DNA of 64,000 nt, taken from assembly GCA_006176705.1 (NCBI GenBank), contig QRFJ01000022.1, forward strand, positions 992,001-1,056,000, given 5' to 3'. Numbering within the stretch: position 1 is the stretch's first letter; every line of letters starts with the position of its first letter. The notes under the pieces were generated by a model that was given only the letters and a program-made list of their open reading frames with translations, had not been told where the DNA came from and did not search any database. Origin of the DNA: Cocos nucifera (lineage: Eukaryota; Streptophyta; Magnoliopsida; Arecales; Arecaceae). The position numbers were made by a program, and so were the translations under genes. Shown here piece by piece: positions 57,861 to 64,000 of this stretch.

Positions 57861-59987
57861 ATAGGGCTTGAGTTTGGCCTTAGGCTTTTAAAATATTTGG
57901 AAATCAAAATCTTGTACGAAAAAAAACGAGCAAAAGTTTTTTTAGAAATAAAAAACTCAACCCACTGTATTAAAAAGAAAAAAAAAAATCTCAACCGAAT
58001 TGTCTATTGGATCGGCCGAAGTCAAGTTATGGCTGTAGTTGACTTGGACCCAAGCAAGGCCATTTGCGAACGGCCCCCATCGACACGGTAGCTAGGTCAC
58101 GAGCGCCTCCACACGGATGGTCGGAGAAAGGTTGGTTTAGTTGGAACCTTGGTTTGGAATGTTCGGTTTGCAGCTAGGACCTCCGTTTCCACGAGTCAAC
58201 TTATGAAATAATTTCCTTTAGCTACCGGCCGGTCCAAACTCACAGCCAACCAACTTTGCGACGTTTGACGCGACAAATCCTTCCTGATCACCAATTAAAT
58301 TCTTACCTCCCGTTCACTTGAACACCCAGATATTTCCTCTCACGTGCATGATGCAAATTCTCGTGCGCATCACATGATACAAATCGATGCAATGCTGCTC
58401 TTTTCTTTTAGTCGTTTCCCTCCATCGAGCCGAGAGCTTCGGTAAGGATACCATTTTAGTAGAGATCATGGTGGTCGCTGCAGCGTGGAGCTGCAATTGG
58501 TGGCGCGTTATCAGGTGAGTCGTATTGGCTGCAACTGTTATTAACGATATCGTGCATGTTTGTGTGAACTCTGTATGTTCTTGAAATGCCATTTGCAAGC
58601 TTAGATTCGTGAGTTTTTATGTTTTGCTCGACAAATGATATGCAACAGTTGCATCGTAAATCATGTTTGAATTAGGCGACAAGGATATATATATATATAT
58701 GTGTGTGTATGTATGTATGTATATGTAACTTTCTGATATGCATTCAGAGCTCCCATGCTTCCCGTTGCCATGGTTGAGAATTTAAAGGAGGTATTTGCAT
58801 GATGCATTATTCAGCTACGTAAGATTGGTATGCTTGGAGTATCCAAACCTTCCTCTCAACCATACTTTCCAGTCCATATTAATTCAAGTGCATCGTCGAT
58901 TGCTCTGAGAATGCCAAACCTAGCGCAGTACAAGGGATGGGAAGAGATTTCTGAGCCAGGTCCTTTGTGCTCAAGAACATATAGTTATGTATTCTATTGC
59001 AAAATTTCAAACATATGATGGTAGTTCCTTTTCTTTTAATGATAATAAGAGAGGAAAATCAATCAAATTAATAACAAGTCAATAACCAAAACATCTTTAC
59101 AAGTGCCGCTAAAACAAAAATCTAAACATGCTCTAAAATTAAGTTAAACATTAAAGTTCATATACTAATGAGCATAATGTAAGCAAGTTTTTCTTTCTTT
59201 TTTTTATTTTATTGTAAGCAGCATAGCATTTGTTCATCCTAACATAGGAAATTTCCAACCTGACATGCTGACAAAAAGTATTTCATGAGATAATATGAAG
59301 GGGATCGAGCAAATTAGATTAGCGTGTGAATGACATTAAAAAATAAAAATTTTTTTTTTTTAAAAAAAGGAAAAGAATACAAGATGTGGTCCCTAGCTCC
59401 CGTTCGTCCTAACTCGAATACAGGCATAGTTCCTATATTTTATCCAAAGGAAGGTAACTCGACTCTCTTAGCTATAATTTTCATCTAACCTAACCATAAA
59501 TGCATATTTAGCAATGCCGTTGGTTGTGCATCTTGGGATGGATGGCTCGCATCCACAACCAATGAAAAATGGTATTCTTTTTTTGTTTTTTTTGATGTCA
59601 AATGGTATTCATTTCCACGGCGCTTCCTCGTTGAAATTCTCTTGTAAAAAAAAGAGGTTGTTCACGATTTTTCACTCCAATGACCAAGCGCGCGTACACC
59701 AATCAATCTTACGTACCCGACGCTGCACGGCCTTTTCGTCCAAGTCGATCACCAAACCTCTTGTCGATCTTGGCTGTCAAATAATGTGGGGCCGAAGTCA
59801 TGTGATGAAGCACAAAAATAAATCGCCGGCCTGTCCATGGGTTTTTTTATATCCGACGGCAAGTGATCAGAAAAAATATAAATTATACAATAAAATGATT
59901 ATTTAGAACTTGAAATGGTTTTTAGTGATTAGCCTCTATTATTGTTAAAAATATCCGACGATCAGTGGCCGAATAAATATATCTCGA

Positions 59988-60018
<31 letters not shown>

Positions 60019-61150
60019 AATTTTTCTACTTATAGCTGTTGGTGGAGTGGTCGAAAATTTTTTGAAATGGTTGAAAGAATCGAAAAAATAAGAGCTTTTA
60101 GATAGAAAATCTTCTTCTCTCTAATTCCCTCTAATCTAATCTTTTGTATAAATGAAGATTGTCATTACTATTTAACTTCCGAGAATATGGAAAGTTAATA
60201 ATCATAGACCACGATGAAATAGTAATTCTAGATTCACGTTCAAATAGTTATGAGCAATTAATATCCATATTTGATGATGATAATTTCGATCTTATATTGT
60301 AACATGTAGATATTCAAGTTATGTGACTGAATCGAGTATGTAGCAAGTGGTTCCATATATTTGAGAGATTGTTGGTTCTTTTTTATTCGATTATTAATTA
60401 TCATCCGATGAAATTAGTCGATCATTATTTGGTCATTGAAGATAATCATTCATCTTTCAAGAGTCTCCATATCAACTAGCAAAAGAAAGTGCCATCATTT
60501 TTGGAGCTAGGAGGAATCTAGAAATGTTTTGCATGGCGCATAGCATTGTTTGATGAACTTTTGGCTGGTAAGTCCATCTTGCGATCCAAAGGACAGACAA
60601 GTTAGCAAATTACGTCCGTTTAGCTGGACAGCTTACCGACTAACAGAGCCACGTCTCAATCTCAATCTGAACATCATTTTGTCCACCAAAAAACTAAAAA
60701 ATAAAAGAAACGTTCTGATTTTTGAAATAGTCCTCCAATCTCATCAGCAAATTACTCGACCAAAATCAACTACCATTCAGACTTGTCGGTCTCCACCTGA
60801 CCAAGCATGGATAAGTGATTTCCGGCTAAAATTGATAGGTGAATAAATGATTTAGGACAATACACTCAATTGTCGTGCAATGGAGTTTCACCTCTTGATG
60901 TCTGTCGTTATCCTTACTTATGTAATCACGTGCCACGTGTATCTAATGAGAGAGCCTAAATCCTAGCTATAGATACCAAAGATCTACCTAAAAAGCATAG
61001 CTAGCATGTGTCTCTACATAAGTTTTAGCATCCAAATCTATTCAAAGCTAATCACAAATACTATAAGTAGCTCGTGGCCGATCCAAATAGATCTGTATTA
61101 CAATTAACGTCTCCTATTCTACATAAATTATGGACTAGATCCACTTTGAT
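57861..61150. other. Intergenic sequence, no gene seen
   Basis: AT-rich with short frames only. There are microsatellites at about 58687-58725 ((AT)n, (GT)n, (GTAT)n) and about 59980-60020 ((AT)n(ATA)n), and A/T runs near 59350. No transposon ends or RNA genes were recognised. Confidence 0.5.
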
Positions 61151-61620
61151 ATTATCTGTAATAACTAAAGATCCCATTCATTTTCATATCTGAATCAATC
61201 TGGATATGGACAGAAATTTGAGGATCCGACTAATATTTATATTTGTATGCAGATCCATCAAAGAAAAATAAATATGGATATGGATAGACAACTATCCAAT
61301 TCATATCCGAATATCCAAATCTGTATGTAAAATTCTATATAGTACTTATTAATTTTTTTTAAAAAAATATACAATCATATATACATATTATTAACTTGAT
61401 TTATCATCTATGTAGTAATATCTTTGATTATGTAGTCATGAAGTTTAATTTTCTAAATTATATCCATAATTTTAGTATCTGAATCGTATTCGTATCTGTT
61501 TAAAATAAATGTGTATATGAATTTTTGCTTTCGAATAATATCCATATCTATATTTGCATTCGTCAGACAAAACGAATATGGATATGGATATACTAATATC
61601 CGATTTGATTTTAGTCTTAC
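61150..61620. repeat. Dispersed-repeat-like sequence with TATGGATATGGATA motifs
   Basis: AATATGGATATGGATA occurs near 61270 and 61572, with CATATCCGAATATCC and TAATATCCATATC in the opposite sense. The partly inverted pattern resembles non-autonomous dispersed repeats of plants, but no ends or target duplication were found. Confidence 0.35.
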
Positions 61621-64000
61621 AAAAAAATCAATCGATCAGATATTATTTAAATTTTTTAGCTTCATATAAATACTCAAGATGATCTTCCTCATATATGTTG
61701 ATATAGGGTTAAATATATATCTGTATAGATCCTCGTAGGTAGCCCATCCGTTGTGGCTTGAGATCGGTTTGATTCAATGGCCATTCATCGGGCATCATTG
61801 GCTAGCTTGGGTCGCATAGATTTTTCTCTCTGCGATCATGCAATCCTGCATTATTTTTATTATGAATGAGTTCATGCAATTCTGCATTATTTTTATTATG
61901 AATGAGTTAGATGACCGTGAACTATATATATATATATATATATTGATAAAATGGAAAGGTTTTTCATCCAAAAAGGTTATTAATGTATCGAGATGTCATG
62001 CGTACAATAGCCACGGTATGAATCCCATGGACGATGAGGACTCGTCGTTGTAGTCACATCAAAAATGGCTTTGAGCAAGATATACAAAAAGTCCGTTTTA
62101 GCTTTTCAAAATTATTTTTTTTTTTTCTAAACCCAAGAATAGAAAAACAAACTAGTGTAGCTTCAACTATTGCCTTCTGTAACAGAAGTGAGCAGTATTT
62201 TTAATCTAATAGATTGAGTCAACTCCTCGTGAATTTAAAAATATTCTGGTTAGGTCTACTATTTGTTTCCCCAAAAAAAATATTTTTTAAAAATTATTTT
62301 CTTTGTGGTCTGAAGTAACCGTAGGTCTATTCCTTTTTTGACAAAAAATGGTAGGTCTATTCATGGTTCGGAATTGTTGCTCATTACATCAATGATTTCT
62401 ACCACGCCCCACCGTCCAGTCAGACCAAACCAAACAGTATTGAACACCATCCGATCTACCAGTAATCGATGGACGAAGACAAATTAAGAGTAATTGGCGC
62501 TTGCCACGTTCTTAAGATTTGGACAAGTTCTACCTTCCCAAATGTAACAAGTCATCAACCTCCTTTCTTCCCTTCGATTCCCTTCCAATTGACGGTGTTC
62601 TTTCTTTTATGAAATTTATTCATCCCAATTAACACTTATTTGACTTGGACACCTGAAAATGAGAGAGATCTTTTCCATAATGTACCATAATTTGATTAAG
62701 CCTGTCCTAATTCATGCCTTCTTCTTTTTTTTTAAACCCTGCCAGTTTATCTCAACATAACATATATACTGGCTTGCCATGAACAAAGGAGAAATGAATG
62801 ACAATTTGTTTCACCTACCAGTCTCCATGTCATAAAACCAATCCACACTAGGAGGAAAGGACCAATGAATGAGTTGGGCATCACATTGATTCCACCCAAG
62901 CTGGCTTTAGTGATCCCTTCTAAATAGCATCCCGGATGGTGCCGGTGGATTTGGTCTTGTGTTGTATATATATACATGCATGATGACTTCTCTTCTTTTA
63001 CGCTTAGACTGGTGTATAGCACGTGCAATGCACATGACTGAAAAGCATGAATGGTCAACCGTAGTGAAAAAATATATACGCATACAAATTTGTGAGTTTG
63101 AGAGGAGTTCACATGTTCTAGATGTTCATGTGGAGAAATGATTATAGATAATGAAGCGATTATGGTTGGTTGGAAACGATTCTTAACATAATAAAGGCGG
63201 TATGGTCTGACAAAAGTGGGAATAATCCTCTTCCACCACCAAGGCTTTAACTTTGGACCTCTTCCCAGAGGAGAGGGATGCCAACTTTAAAACCAGTTAA
63301 TACATGAGCTATTTAGAGTTGGCATGTATCTTTTGAGTCTATTTACTTGGACATCTCAATGTGATGATTGACCAATCAATTAGGAGAAAATAAATGTTTC
63401 TATAGAGGGTGAGTTGGAAGGAAGTTTTTATGTTGCTTTAGCTAGATTTTTTCCAAAAAAAAAGAAAAAAGCAAGATGATGTGCCTAGGTTACTCTAAGT
63501 ATCATCAATAAAACATCAAATCTTCGAAAACTGGCATAGTTCATTGTTATTAGTTTGCTATGCAATAAATTATTTCATAAGCTTTTTCGCTAGAGCTGGC
63601 AATTTACTTTGCCCCATCGGATATTCATGTTGACTTGATCGGGATGGAGTAGATTTACCTAACTTGTAGTGGTTCCGTGGTAGATGTAATTGTAAAATCT
63701 TCTTCAGACACAACTTGGATATTTATAACTCCTCATAAATCTCATCTTCTAGGAAAAAAAAATGATTTGTATGTGCAAAAAAAAAAGGTTAATTTTTATA
63801 GTTTTATTCAAACTAATCCATCCAAACTATCCTATTTAACTCTATCCATCCCACCCACTTTGAGACTATTTATCCCGCTCTGCCCTGAGATAAGTATGGG
63901 ATGAGTATGGATAATGGCTTGCCCAATTCGTATGCAACACCGAGGCCTATTAATCACAACTAATTTCATTAATTTAGGTGAATAATATTTAAAACTATAT
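61621..64000. other. Intergenic sequence, no gene seen
   Basis: AT-rich. It contains an exact-spaced 36-bp tandem duplication at 61837-61908 with one difference (CATGCAAT(C/T)CTGCATTA...) and an (AT)n run at about 61924. Short ORFs have no recognisable domains. Confidence 0.5.

Overview
The window is plant nuclear DNA, from a monocot and plausibly a palm. This is inferred from the plant spliceosomal gene structures, the malic-enzyme sequence and the transposon families; no species test was possible. It holds two intact multi-exon host genes in a matrix dominated by transposable elements. Most of the remaining sequence is AT-rich intergenic DNA.

Layout. 1-3.1 kb: degenerate LTR-like sequence with a 17-bp tandem repeat, a hairpin MITE and a diverged tandem duplication. 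3.3-8.5 kb (minus strand): the five-exon gene for cytosolic ribosomal protein S24, with a promoter of site II elements and telo boxes. 9.4-14.4 kb: non-autonomous LTR retrotransposon A (minus). 15.5-18.9 kb: a LINE-like remnant (minus) interrupted by a 2.04-kb solo LTR. 20.25-27.8 kb (plus): an intact NADP-dependent malic enzyme gene of 20 coding exons. Its first exon, not visible as an ORF, appears to supply a plastid transit peptide.

29.5-57.85 kb is one nested transposon complex. Its base is a largely palindromic (foldback) element whose ends are inverted copies flanked by the 8-bp duplication TTAAATAG. Without insertions it would be about 7.5 kb, with arms built from about 255-bp and about 100-bp AT-rich tandem repeats. 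Into it went a second non-autonomous LTR element (C, 30921-36451), a tRNA-derived SINE (41142-41469), a CACTA element (41939-48071) with a decayed TNPA-like gene, and an LTR element with a decayed Ty3/Gypsy gag-pol (B, 48900-57699, perfect ACCTT target duplication). 57.9-64 kb is AT-rich intergenic DNA with microsatellites and small duplications.

A, B and C are one family. B carries gag, protease, RT, RNase H, a second RNase H-like domain and integrase. A and C keep only LTRs, primer site, the gag leader and a large tandem array of hairpin-bearing units in the 3' untranslated part. They look like partners mobilised in trans by B-like relatives. The host genes have no functional link: RPS24 serves translation, and the malic enzyme makes NADPH and CO2 from malate.
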